A DNA stretch of 64,000 nt from Tolypeutes matacus (lineage: Eukaryota > Chordata > Mammalia > Cingulata > Chlamyphoridae), in contig JAKSZT010053881.1 in assembly GCA_026826555.1 (NCBI GenBank), forward strand, positions 7,691,926-7,755,925. Reading direction: 5' to 3'. A program made the position numbers and the translations under genes. Shown in pieces: positions 12,011 to 21,917 of this stretch. How positions within the stretch are numbered: position 1 is the stretch's first letter; each line of letters begins with the position of its first letter. The notes beneath the pieces were generated by a model. That model was not told the origin of the DNA, ran no database searches, and was given only the letters and a program-made list of their open reading frames with translations.

Positions 12011-12225
12011 CCCGGTATTCTGTAGTGGCCAAGAGCACAGAATCTGGAGACAGACTGGATGAGTTCAAGCTCTGACTTTATCACTTGGCAGCTGCAGATG
12101 GGAAAATTATTGAACCTTTTTTCATCTCTAAAATGTGGGTATTAATAGAGCATATATCGCAGGGCTACTATAAGGAACAAATCAAAGTGCTTATAGCAGG
12201 GAATGGCACAGGGTGTGGTGTATGT
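12011..12225 (+). mobile_element. MIR SINE, sense
   Basis: Sense MIR order: GTAGTGGCCAAGAGCACAGA, CTGGAGACAGACTGGATG, TTATCACTTGGCAGCTG, then TCTCTAAAATGTGGGTATTA and AGGGCTACTATAAGGAAC. Nested in a sense L2. Confidence 0.75.
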
Positions 12226-12732
12226 AGTGGCTGGTGCACGTAGTTGCTGCCATGGTTGTCCCTGTGAATTCGCTCCTCTCCTGGCATCCCCTATTTGGGA
12301 ATGGCATCACCATCCACCTATTCTCCAGGAAATGAAAGTCAACCTCTGCTCTTCCCAGTCCCACAATTTACCCATAATTGGTCTCCAATCTCTGCTAACA
12401 TTACCATCCTAAACTCTCCATAATCCACCGCATTCTGTCCACACCCAGGGACATGGCTTTGGATCAGGCTTTCTTTTTTTCTCACCTGGATCACTACAGT
12501 TATCTTCTAAATTGTCTCTGAATCTCCAGAGCAATCCACTAGTGTCATAAAAAAACCCTCCCTCCAAACCTGCTTGTGTCATATCCCTTGCCTAACCCTT
12601 TATAGTACCTGTATGAAGAGAGCCCATCTTCCCCAACTTGCTGTTTCAGTGTCTTTAAAATTTATCTTCATCTCCTTAGTCTCCTTTCCCACTCTCCCAA
12701 CAGCCACCCTAGGCCCCAGCAACATGGAACTT

Positions 12733-13137
12733 TTTATTTTTAAAGATTTATTTTTCCCTTGCTCCCCCACTCCCCCCTCCCCCCCCCACCCCACATTGGT
12801 TTTTGCACTCACTGTCTGTTCTCTGTGTGTTCTTCTGTGTCTGCTTGTCTTCTTTTTAGGCAGCACCAGGAGCTGATCCTGGGACCTTCCAGAGTGGAAG
12901 AGAGGTGCTCAATCTCTTGTGCCACCTCAGCTCCCTGGTCTGCTGCATCTCTTATTGTCTCTCCTCTATGACTCTTTCTGTTGCATCCTCTTGCTGTGCC
13001 AGCTCTCTCCGCATGGGCCAGCTCTCCGCTTGGGCCAGCTTGCCGCATGGGCCTCACCAGGAGGCCCCTGGAATCAAGCCCTGGACCTTCTATATGGTAG
13101 ACAGGAGCCCAATTGCTTGAGCCACGTCCATTTCCCT
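12733..13137 (-). mobile_element. Dimeric tRNA-derived xenarthran SINE, antisense
   Basis: An exact 11-bp duplication ACATGGAACTT flanks it (12722-12732 and 13138-13148). Read on the minus strand there is a first tRNA-like domain (GTGGCTCAAG, later GCTTGATTCC), a spacer of CTGGCCCATGCGGAGAG-like units, and a second tRNA-like domain (GAGGTGGCACAAGAG, later GGATCAGCTCC). The G-rich block and A-rich tail lie at the plus-strand left end. Two polymerase III-type promoters are implied by family knowledge; current activity is unknown. Confidence 0.9.
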
Positions 13138-13414
13138 ACATGGAACTTATGATAGATGCCTATAGACACAAGAAGCCTCTCTACCTCTGGCATTTGCACA
13201 ATGCACTCTTTTCTGCCTGACACACCATTCTCTGCATTCTTCATTGAGCAGTTGAGCTACCTTCCTCTCTTAGTCCAGCTTTCCTCTAAACCCCATAGTG
13301 CCTTGTGTATGTCTCAGTCATGGCCTTTAACATATTGCATCGCATTTGCCCCTTTACTTGGCTTTCTCCTCTACTCTGTTGATTTCTTTGATGAAGAATT
13401 GGTATGGTCGAGTT

Positions 13415-13645
13415 TGGAAGAGCTCTAGAGTCATTCTGCCTTCTTTAAATCCTGGCTCTACCCTTTCCTAGCTGTGTGACCTTGGACAAATTGCCTAACC
13501 TCTCTATGCCTCCATTTTCTCATCTGTAGATTAAGAGTAATAAAGGTAACTACCTCACAACCCCATTGTGAGAATTAAATGAGTTACTTCACATATAGTG
13601 CTTGAAATTGCTCCTGGTGTGTAGTGAGATACAAATGAAGAGAGG
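13415..13645 (+). mobile_element. MIR SINE, sense
   Basis: Clear MIR core: AATCCTGGCTCTACCCTTTC, TAGCTGTGTGACCTTGGACA, CATTTTCTCATCTGTAGATT, CTCACAACCCCATTGTGAGA, ATTAAATGAGTTA. A short TTA repeat follows at about 13649-13664. Confidence 0.9.
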
Positions 13646-13904
13646 CTATTATTATTATTATTTCCCGTGTCCTAGTATTAATTGAGACCTCAAACAGTGC
13701 CTAGCAAAAAGCTGGTAACCTAAAAACGGGTTTTATGTTAAAAAGACACACGTCCTTATTTGAGACTGGTTTAGCTGCTCATTACTAGGCAATGAATGTT
13801 TACAGAGTACTTAGACATCACTGCCTATACTGCTACACCAGGGCAGAATTCTCAGGGAAGCTGTCAGGGGCTGGTTCCCTGGACACTAGGTGACTTGATG
13901 TAGA

Positions 13905-14090
13905 AGAAAGTGCATGCACTTTGGAGCCAGAAGTCCTGACTCTGCCTCCAAAATGCCTCTGATACTCCAGATAAACTACTTTATTTAAGTTTCCTCATCT
14001 ATAAAATGGAAAATCATACCTACTCTGTAATGAAATGTGTAAAGCAACTAGCCCTATGTTAGCATGTAGCCAATAGTTCCTATTACAGTT
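13905..14090 (+). mobile_element. MIR SINE, sense
   Basis: TGCATGCACTTTGGAGCCAG, CTGACTCTGCC, TTCCTCATCTATAAAATGG and TAGCATGTAGCCAATAG follow the MIR plan, with a decayed centre. Confidence 0.75.
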
Positions 14091-14394
14091 AAAAGAGATT
14101 TTTCCCAGCATTATTGCAAAATTATTCTAACTAATCAAAAGTCACACAAAACTCTTACAGAAGATGGTAGGTGAAAATAAAGCATTGGCATAGTGTTAAA
14201 AGGGAGGGAAACAGGGATAGTAAAGGGAGCTCCATACTGAAGATGAAGAATCCATGTAAAATAAATCCTTTTTGATCTTTGTTGGTTCTATGAAACTAAG
14301 ATACTGGCAAGTAAGATCTTGAACAAGAAATGTTGTGTGTAAGAGCCCTTGTTATTTAAAGCTTGCTCTGGTATCTATCTTTATCCATACTGGC

Positions 14395-14560
14395 CCTTTC
14401 TCATAAAACAGACAAATCACACATACGACCCTGATTCCTAGATATGCCTTTACTCCCTGCCCCAGGTTGTCCAAGAGGTCAGTTTCCTGCTATATCCCTA
14501 AAGCCTCACCCAATACCTGGCACATAGGTATTCAATAAATATTGTTGAATTATTAAACAA
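14395..14560 (+). mobile_element. L2 LINE 3' end, sense
   Basis: Ends with CACCCAATACCTGGCACATA then GGTATTCAATAAATATTGTTG, a well preserved L2 terminus. Confidence 0.75.
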
Positions 14561-14705
14561 ATATATCTTCTTAGCTCAAGCCTAGGGTTGTTTGGTCTCA
14601 GTGGGAAGCCACAGTTCCCCTCACCTGCCATTCCTGGGAAAATACTTCCTCTTCACCTGCTGGTCAAAAAGGTCCTGATAATGCAGTGATAAAAGGATAA
14701 ACGTA

Positions 14706-16520
14706 AAAAAAAAATTTTTTTTTGTTTTTTGTTTTTTCCCAGTTTTTAAATACCCCAATCCTTTAATTTGATTTTATTTTTAGTGGTTTTTTTTTTAGTT
14801 TTCTTGTATTTTATCTCTTACATTTAAACTTATCATTATTATTTCATTTTCCTATTAATTGTATTTGGCTATTATATGGGCTTCATCTTTAAAAAAGCTT
14901 TGAATCACAGAAGGGTTACAAAAGGAGCGGGAGAGGATCATTGGTGGGGGGTGTCAGGGATGGGGGTTTCATGGGAGGAAGTTCACCTGAACATACATAA
15001 AAGATATATAAAATTGTTCAAATGATCAAGGGGTGGGGCATGGTCACAGTGGGTGGAGAATCACTCAATAAATGAGAGAATACTGAATTCCCAGCTTGGA
15101 GAGCTCTGGCACATTCTCCAAGGGAGCAGCAATGGTTCCCCACTGCAGGGGCAGTGTCTGGCTAAGGAGGATGATCTACTGATGGGTTCTTGTTATTGAT
15201 GACTAGCCTTACAAGTCTTTGCTCTTGAATTTGAAACTTAGCCTATTGTTATGGGGTGCCTAAGGGTTGCCGCCTGAGAGCCTCCTTGTTGCTCAAATGT
15301 GGCTTCTCTCTAAGCCAAACTCAGCATATGAATACATTACCTTCCTCCCAGCATGGGACAAGACTCCCAGGGATGAGCCCCCCTGGCAACAAGGGATTAC
15401 TACCAAGTGCCAACTGACAATATGACTAGAAAAAGACCTTGAATAAAAGGGGTAAAGATAAAGACAATTGAGTTCATATGGCTAAGAGACTTCAAAGTGA
15501 GTCAGGAGGTCATCCCAGAGGTAACACTTACTCACACCTCAGTAGGATCTCGTAGAACACCAAAGTGGTTGTCACCCCAAATAGAGGCGCTCCTGAGGGC
15601 TCTGGAGACACCCAGGTCCTATATAAGGGGGGTTAGCTCCAGAGATTGATGCCTTATCCATGGGCTCTACTTTGGAATCTGTGCTCCTGAGAGTGACAGA
15701 GTTGAACTCAAATAAGTCCTCCCTGCACATGGTCCATCAGTCCCTTCTATTCAAACCTATATGTGGTGCTGGAGTTTGTAGGTGTACTTCCAGAGACTGG
15801 AACCTTTGGCCTGCTCATGTGCCAGCTGTGCCTGGAGTCTTGGTGGAGCTGCAACTCCTACTCTACAGCTCAATGGACTCACCCAAGACACCTGGCAGGG
15901 AAATGATGATGGACAATGGCCATCCCAGGAAATGGAGAGAGTCTGCAACTGCAGGCAGGATAATCCCATCAATCTTATCCATGGCATATAAGCTCCCTCT
16001 CACTTGGAGGTGGAGTGGACATCACTATCCCAGATGCCTCCGGATCGGGGGAAGAGCTATGGACTAGAGTGGATTTACTGGTATTTTGTTGTAGACTTGT
16101 GATTCAAGCAATGGAAGAAATTACAACATTGATGTGGAGCCAGTGGCCACTGGATGCTTTGGGGGCAGGGAGAGGGAAAAGCAGTTGTAATACAGGGGCT
16201 TTTTCAGGTCTTGGGAATTATCCTGAGTGACATTACAATGATATAGGCCAGTTTACATCAGCATATAACATGCAGACTGTGTGGGAGAGAGTGTGGTCTA
16301 CAATGTGAACTATGGTCCATGCTTAGTGGCAAAGCCCCAGGATGTGTATATCCATTGCAGGTGATGTGCCACACTAATGAAAGTTGTTTATGTGGGAGGT
16401 TGTGGGAGGTGTGGGAGGTGGGGAACATGGGAATCCCTATAATTTTTGTGTAATATTTATGTAATCTAAGCATCTTTTAAAATATTTTTTAAAAATAAAT
16501 AAATAAATAAATAAATAAGG
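14706..16520 (+). mobile_element. Xenarthran L1-mobilised repeat, long copy A
   Basis: The same ordered motifs occur at 48024 and 61641: TATTAATTGTATTTGGCTAT, GATCATTGGTGGGGG, GAGCCTCCTTGTTGCTCAAA, AAGCCAAACTCAGCATATG, TGACTCCCAGG-type text, CTGAGGGCTCTGGAGACA, GAGTGACAGAGTTG, ATGGGAATCCCTAT and TATGTAATCTAAGCATCTTT. It starts in an A-run/T-run junction near 14707 and ends in an AAAT-rich tail. No clear target duplication was found. A 135-codon frame at 15660-16067 is not kept open in copy D and is probably chance. The element is not protein-coding as far as I can see; it may be a detached L1 3' UTR or a nonautonomous element. Confidence 0.75.
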
Positions 16521-17214
16521 TCATTCCCTAGGAGGGAATTATTCTTTACTTGTGTGAACAACACACTGCTCAGATGAGGACTCCAATGTTCTCCTGGGTC
16601 ATCAAGATCTGGCCACAGGAGATACATTTTGCTTCTTTATCTCTCTTTCAGTTAAAAAACAAAAACAAAAACAAAATACAACCAAACAAAAAAACAACAG
16701 TGGCTCCACAAAGAAATTGGCAATAGAAAAGACCATGGAAAGAAGGGCATAAAGATGGTAACAGGCTTTTAATTGCAAATTCAGAGAGAAATGCCACTCT
16801 GGGTCTGAGACACATCTTTCTCCCTCATCAAGAAAACAATAACAACAGAATTTTTAGTAACAAAATCCAAAATCAACCATCACTGAGCATTTTCTGAGAA
16901 CAAACCCCTGGTAAGAATTCCAGAAGACAGGTGCCACTTAATTCTAAACAAGCCCTGCCCTCTCTAAGTCTCCAAGGCAGTTTCACTGAGCCTTACTCCA
17001 GCCAGGGACTGAAAGCAGAGAAATCACTCTTACCTGCCCAAGGCAGCATTCACACAACCGTCATGAGTTCTGGACATCACAGCTACACTCCTCCTGGGCT
17101 TCAATTTCATATCGAAGTTATCTTGTTGAGCAGGTGATGGCAGGCTGAACCTGGTATAAAATCAAATCCCTTTAAATCGTGTTTTTTGTTTTTACTTTGG
17201 GCTGAGACCCCACT
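16521..17214. other. Unclassified noncoding DNA
   Basis: Contains A-rich CAAAAACAAAAACAAAATAC-type sequence at 16655-16700 but no assignable element. The remainder has no recognisable gene or repeat. Confidence 0.4.
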
Positions 17215-17400
17215 ACAGCACACAAAATTCTGGCTTGGAGGCAGGAGTCCTGGGTTCTAGTCCACCAACTAGTTGTGGGACTTTAAGTAGATCATTTTAC
17301 CCTTTGGACCTCCATTTTATAAATGGGTGTGTCTCATTTATAAAATGAGACAAATTGGTCTAGATGATCTCCAAGGTCCCTTCCAGGATGAAAATGTAGT
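17215..17400 (+). mobile_element. MIR-like old SINE with internal hairpin
   Basis: AGGAGTCCTGGGTTCTAGTC, AACTAGTTGTGGGACTTTAA, CTCCATTTTATAAATG and TCTAGATGATCTCCAAGGTC followed by CCTTCCAGGATG match the tRNA-derived CORE/MIR style of old SINEs. A perfect 13-bp inverted repeat lies at 17313-17325 and 17335-17347. Confidence 0.6.
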
Positions 17401-17899
17401 TATTTAGTACATCAAATTCATCACATCTTATTGCTCTTGAATTACTAACATAATATATCCTAACAGTTCCAATGTGGAAACTAAATTAAAGGGTACTTCC
17501 TTAGCTGGAAAATATTTTTCTAGATTACTTTTCCAAATTATTATATAGGGTAAATCAAAAGTCCCTGTTCATCTATATTTAAAATGGCCACAAATTTGTG
17601 TGTATCTTAACAAATAAGATACGAACTGTAAATGGCATCTACAACCAACTGGGGGATATTTTCAACATTTATTATGACATAAAAAATAAGGATTCTGCTA
17701 ATGTTTGTGTGTGGAGATTCACTGATAACTCATCTTGCATGATAGATGCATAGTGATGCTGGGCAGATTCTGCACATAAAAGTGAAGCATTAGTTACTAG
17801 AATTTCTCAGCAGTTAATATAGGAAACCAACTAAAAATGAATGTAAAAGTATTTTTTCTTTGCAATGGTGATTTCAACTCACTGTAGGGCAAAATAAAA
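17401..17899. other. Unclassified noncoding DNA
   Basis: No repeat family or gene is recognisable. Two similar short phrases, AAATCAAAAGTCCCTGTTC (near 17551) and GAATCAAAGTCCCTTTCATT (near 17907), occur about 350 bp apart; the second lies at the L2-like boundary. Confidence 0.35.
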
Positions 17900-18900
17900 G
17901 ATATAAAGAATCAAAGTCCCTTTCATTTCCTCTTGACTCTATTGCCTTATAAACATTTACTTATCCTCTAGTCTCAATGGTAGTAGAGTCTGTCTCTAAA
18001 AAGTCAGTTTCTGCCCCCTGTACTGCAAATTGTATCACTCCATGCTCAATCCTTGCCTGATTCCAGAGGACTTACTCCTTCTCTTGTTCATATATCCTCA
18101 ATTTCTCCCTTCCACTGGTTTCTCCCTCTCACAATTATCCCACACATTTAGTACTCTGGTAAAAAGCCCTTCTATTTAATAGCATTTTAAAAATTTATCC
18201 ATATCTGTCATCTCCATTTCTCTCCACTCTTCATTTTCCTAGCTTTCTAAAACGTATTCCTGGGGGCGGATGTGGCTCAAATGGTTGGGCGACCGTCTGC
18301 CATATGGAGGGACCTGGGTTCGATCCCCAGGACCTCCCAGTAAATTAAAAAATATATATAGAAGGTGCATGGGCTGCCAGGCTGTGTGTGCCGGTGAGCC
18401 GCTAGGCCCCAGGAGCCATGCAGCAAGAGAATGAAGTAACAGGAGAGCGACACAGGGGAGAGACAAGACGAGATGCTCTGAAAGCTCTGAAAACCGGGAA
18501 CCGAGGTGGCGCAAGTGGCAGAACACCTCTCTCCTACACCCGAGGTCTTCAGGATCGAATCCTGGTGAAGACTGGAGGAGAAGGCTGAGAAGAGAGGGCA
18601 GGAAACAGACACAGAGAATTGCCCAGCGAATGGACACAAAAACAGCAGATGGGAAAGGGGGGGTGTTTAAAATGGATAAAGTAAAATAAATAAATCTTTA
18701 AAAAAATAAAATAAAATAAAACTTATTCCCTCCCAGTCTTCTAAAACAGCTCTACAAAGAGTCCCCTCAAAACCACTTCCCCTTCTCTACCTTCCAGACT
18801 CAGTAAAATGGTGCCAGTGAATTACCAGTTGAATTTGCTTGAAATCTTGGAGTCATCTTATGCCTCTTTTCTGATCTCTGTTTACATCTATCTCATTATC
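17900..18900 (+). mobile_element. L2-like LINE remnant split by a SINE
   Basis: Pyrimidine-rich text resembling the coding 3' half of L2, for example GACTCAGTAAAATGGTGCC, then TTGAAATCTTGGAGTCATCT (family form CTAGGAGTCATCC). The SINE at 18261-18719 interrupts it. Assignment of 17900-18250 is weaker than that of 18780-18900. Confidence 0.45.
18261..18719 (+). mobile_element. Dimeric tRNA-derived xenarthran SINE, sense
   Basis: Flanks AACGTATTCC (18251-18260) and AACTTATTCC (18720-18729) form a 10-bp target duplication with one change. Domain 1 has an A-box region in GTGGCTCAAATGG and a B-box GGTTCGATCC (18317-18326). Domain 2 has GAGGTGGCGCAAGTGG (from 18503) and GGATCGAATCC (18552-18562). 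A G-run and an AAATAAATAAATCTTT tail end the element. It gives long chance frames on the minus strand that are not genes. Confidence 0.92.
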
Positions 18901-18909
18901 TACTCAATA

Positions 18910-19375
18910 TTGTTGCTTGTAGGTTATATCAAGCTTCCTGCAGGTAATAGATGGCATCTCCAAGGGGTATCTGAAGAGAGTTTAATGAATAAAGAGACTT
19001 GTTATAGACAAATGGGCAGGGTTAAGGGAACCAACAAGTGTTGGTAAAGCACTCATGGAACCAGAAAGAGCAAGGAGTCATTACTGCCCTTAGGTTTAAG
19101 GAGGAAAGGGAAGGGATCTGCTAAAGTTATAGTTCTATCAAGAACTATAGCCATGGGAGAGAGGGGTAGAGTTATGCAGGCATTGCTAAATTGTAGCACA
19201 ACAGAGAAAGAACTGGGGGAATATTCCCAAGCCTCTCTCTTCCCTGCCCCCTGATCTGCTGTATATCTTCACTGGCCTAACTAGAAATTAAGGGCAAAGG
19301 AGCTTGGGTGATGTGGTCTGTAGGGGTAAGCTTCCTAGAGCAAAAAACCAAGTGGACAGTGATTCCGGGGGTGCA
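18910..19375. other. Unclassified, possibly an old interspersed repeat
   Basis: Text such as GGGCAAAGGAGCTTGGG, CCTGCCCCCTGATCTGCTG and CACTGGCCTAACTAGAAATT has the flavour of an old medium-reiteration repeat, but I cannot name it. It separates two L2 segments that could have been continuous. Confidence 0.3.
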
Positions 19376-19379
19376 AATG

Positions 19380-19740
19380 GAGAATATTCAGCAAACATGT
19401 GTAATACTTGTATCAAATGTAACATGTCTAAAACAAAACTATTGTTTCCCACCAAACCTGCTTCTCCACTAGTTGTCCATCTCATTAAATATAAATCTAT
19501 TCTTCTAGATTCTTTGGTCAGAAATCTTGAAACCATCCTTGACTCCATCAGCAAATTGTATTTGCTATGCCTTAGAAATATCTCCAGAATCTTACCACTT
19601 CTTATCATCTCCAGGAAAATGTTTGTCTCAACATGACCTCTTGTTCATAGTTCTGTCTGCAGCCATTCTCTCCATCACTCCCGCCCCATGTTCTGTCTTC
19701 CAGAGTACTGTGTTAGAGTGGGGCCCCCATCTCCATTAAG
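19380..19740 (+). mobile_element. L2 LINE, sense
   Basis: Good L2 motif order: AACATGTCTAAAACAAAACT, CAAACCTGCTTCTCC, CATCCTTGACTCCATCAGC, AAATATCTCCAGAATCTTACC and ACTTCTTATCATCTCC. No reading frame survives across the segment. Confidence 0.7.
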
Positions 19741-19825
19741 CATTATCACCAGAAAAATTCTTTCAAGCCCAACACTTCTCCAAGTCTTAGGCAAGCCACC
19801 TTAGGCTAAGGTTACTCATCCTGCC

Positions 19826-20276
19826 TGTGATGGTTAGGCTAATGTGTCAACTCAGCCAGGTAATTGTGCCCAGTTGTTTGGTCAAGAAAGCACGAGGTTA
19901 ACTGTAATACAAGGACATTTACGGGCTTTAGTCATCAATGAGTTTATTGCATAGATGGTTGATTACATCTACATCAACCAGGGAGATTGCTGTTAGCAAT
20001 GAGTGACATTTTATCCAATCAGTTGAATGCCTTAAAAGGGGAAGTGATTTCAGCATTCAGAGAGAATTTCCCAACTCATCTTTGGACAACCAATACCTCC
20101 TGGAAACTCATCAAGGACCTTCATTGGACTTTCATTGGAGCCCTCGGTTTGCAGCCTGCCTGTGGAACCTGGACTTGTGCATCCCCACAGTCACATGAAA
20201 GACTCTTATAAAATCTCATCCTATTTACAGATATCTCCTGTTGATTCTGTTTCCCTAGAGAACCCTGACTAATACA
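19826..20276 (+). mobile_element. Solo MaLR/MLT1-type LTR, sense
   Basis: Begins TGTGATGGTT and ends GACTAATACA (TG...CA), flanked on both sides by CTGCC (19821-19825 and 20277-20281), the 5-bp duplication expected for this class. Internal motifs GTGCCCAGTTGTTTGGTCAA, TTTTATCCAATCAGTTGAA and GAGAACCCTGACTAATACA are typical. No internal retroviral genes adjoin it, so it is a solo LTR from recombination. A 74-codon frame inside is chance. Confidence 0.85.
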
Positions 20277-20359
20277 CTGCCTTACCTCCAGAAGATAAAG
20301 CATCCATCCTCTCCCTTCTGGAAGCTCCAGCTTAGCCACTTGATGGGTTTCCACATTCG

Positions 20360-21917
20360 AAGCACAGTAGGTTTGTCAATTTCAACTTGCAGTTCTATCT
20401 GTCTTGCTTCACATATTTTGCAGCTCTGTTTGGTGCTTATGTATTTAGGATTTTATGTCTTATTGGTGAATTGAAGTTTTTATCATTATGTCCCTCTCTG
20501 TCTCTGATAATTTTCTTTGCTATGAAGTCTAATTTAAGTGATATTAATATGGACATTTTTATTAATGTTTGCATGATATCGTTTTTTCCAGTTTTTACAT
20601 TCAACCTAACTATATCAATATATTTGAAGTGAGTTTATTGTAGACATAATATATTTGGGTTTTTATTTGCTTTGCCAATCTCTTTTAATTAGTATATTTA
20701 TATCTTTTACATTTAATGTAATTATTCATAAGTCAGGGCCTAAATCTGCCACTTATATTTTGTTTTCTGTTTGTTCTTTCTGGTTTTCATTTCTCTTTTT
20801 TCTTTTCCCTGCCTTTCTGTGGGTTACTGGAACATTTTTTAGATCTCCATTTTCATTTATATGTATCATTTTTTAACTCATCTCTTTGTATAGCTTTTCT
20901 ATTAATTGTTCTAGGTATTACATTATATATACATAGTCTACTGGTATAAACATTTTACCAGTTCAAGTGAAGTATAGAAAATCTTACCTCCCTTTATGTC
21001 ATTTGACCCTCTCACATTTGTGTCATTGACTTAAATATTTCTTCTGCACACATTTAAAACCACACCACACATTGTTATAATTTTTGCTTCAACCATCAAA
21101 CACAATTTAGAAAACTCAGGAGTAGGAAAATGTCGTGTATTTACTCATATTTTTCTCTTCCTGTTGTTTTTTTCTTCCTTCTGGATATTCCAATGTTCCT
21201 TCTTTCTTTACTTCCTTTCTATTTTGAGAACTTCCTTTAGCTATTCTTCTAGGATAGTTCTGCTGGTACTAACCCTCTTAGTTTCCTTCATGTGAGAATG
21301 TCTTGGTTTCCCTTTCATTTCTGAATGATATTTTTCACTGGATCCAGAATGCTGGGGTGACAGTTATTTCCTTTCAGCATTTGAAAAATGTTGTGCAACT
21401 TCCTTCTGGCCTCCATGGGTTCTGGTGAGAAATCCATTGTCATGCTAATTGTTTTTCCCTTATAGATGAGATGTCATTTCTCTCACACAGCTTTCAAGGT
21501 TTTTTTCTTTGCCTTTATTTTTCTGATCATTTACTATGATGTATTTTGTTGTAGATTTCTTTGGGCTTATCTCATTTAGGGTTTGCTCAGCTTCTTGAAT
21601 CTGTAGGTATATGTCTTTTTGCCATATTTGGGAAGTTTTAGACAATATTTCTTTAGCCTTCCCTCTTTCTCCTTTCCTTCTGTGACTCTGATAACATGTG
21701 TATTAGATATTTTGTTATAGTTAACAAGGATCCCTGAAACCGCTGGTCCTTTTTTCAGTATTTTTCTTTCTCACAATTGTTCAGATTATGATATTTCTAT
21801 TGTTCTGTCTTCATATTCCCTGATTCTTTCCTCTGACCACTCCATTCTGCTGAATTCCTTTGAATTTTTCAAATTAGTTATTATATTTTATAGTTCTAAA
21901 ATTTCCATTTGGTGTTT
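20360..21917 (-). mobile_element. L1M LINE, antisense, ORF2 downstream/3'-UTR region
   Basis: Antisense L1M text is easily followed: TCTGGTGAGAAATCCATTG, ATTTCTTTGGGCTTATCTC, TTTGCTCAGCTTCTTGAATC, TTTGGGAAGTTTTAGACAAT, TCTGTGACTCTGATAACATG, TTCTATTGTTCTGTCTTC and TTCTAAAATTTCCATTTGG. It breaks at about 21917, where a different L1 begins. It is decayed, without a reading frame. Confidence 0.8.

Larger units (their letters stand above)
11940..13395 (+). mobile_element. L2 LINE, sense, carrying a MIR and a young SINE
   Basis: L2 pieces at 11940-12010 (CATCTTAACTTTGAGATGCC), 12235-12721 (ATCACTACAGTTATCTTCTA, GTGTCATATCCCTTGCC) and 13149-13395 (CTCTGGCATTTGCACAATGC) are collinear. A MIR sits in the first gap. 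The second gap is a dimeric SINE whose 11-bp target duplications restore the L2 reading when removed. Confidence 0.65.

Noticed and set aside
15660..16067. 135-codon ATG-initiated frame in repeat copy A, with similar peptides in copy C
   Set aside because: The similarity comes from shared repeat ancestry. Copy C begins with GTG and is shorter, copy D is out of frame, and all copies carry frame breaks, so there is no sign of selection on a protein.
18261..18340. tRNA gene candidate (A and B boxes)
   Set aside because: It is the first domain of a SINE, with no proper acceptor stem or terminator, and the same sequence recurs in other copies.
18239..18639. Two overlapping minus-strand frames of 120-132 codons
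   Set aside because: They are antisense to the dimeric SINE at 18261-18719 and reflect its GC-rich body.
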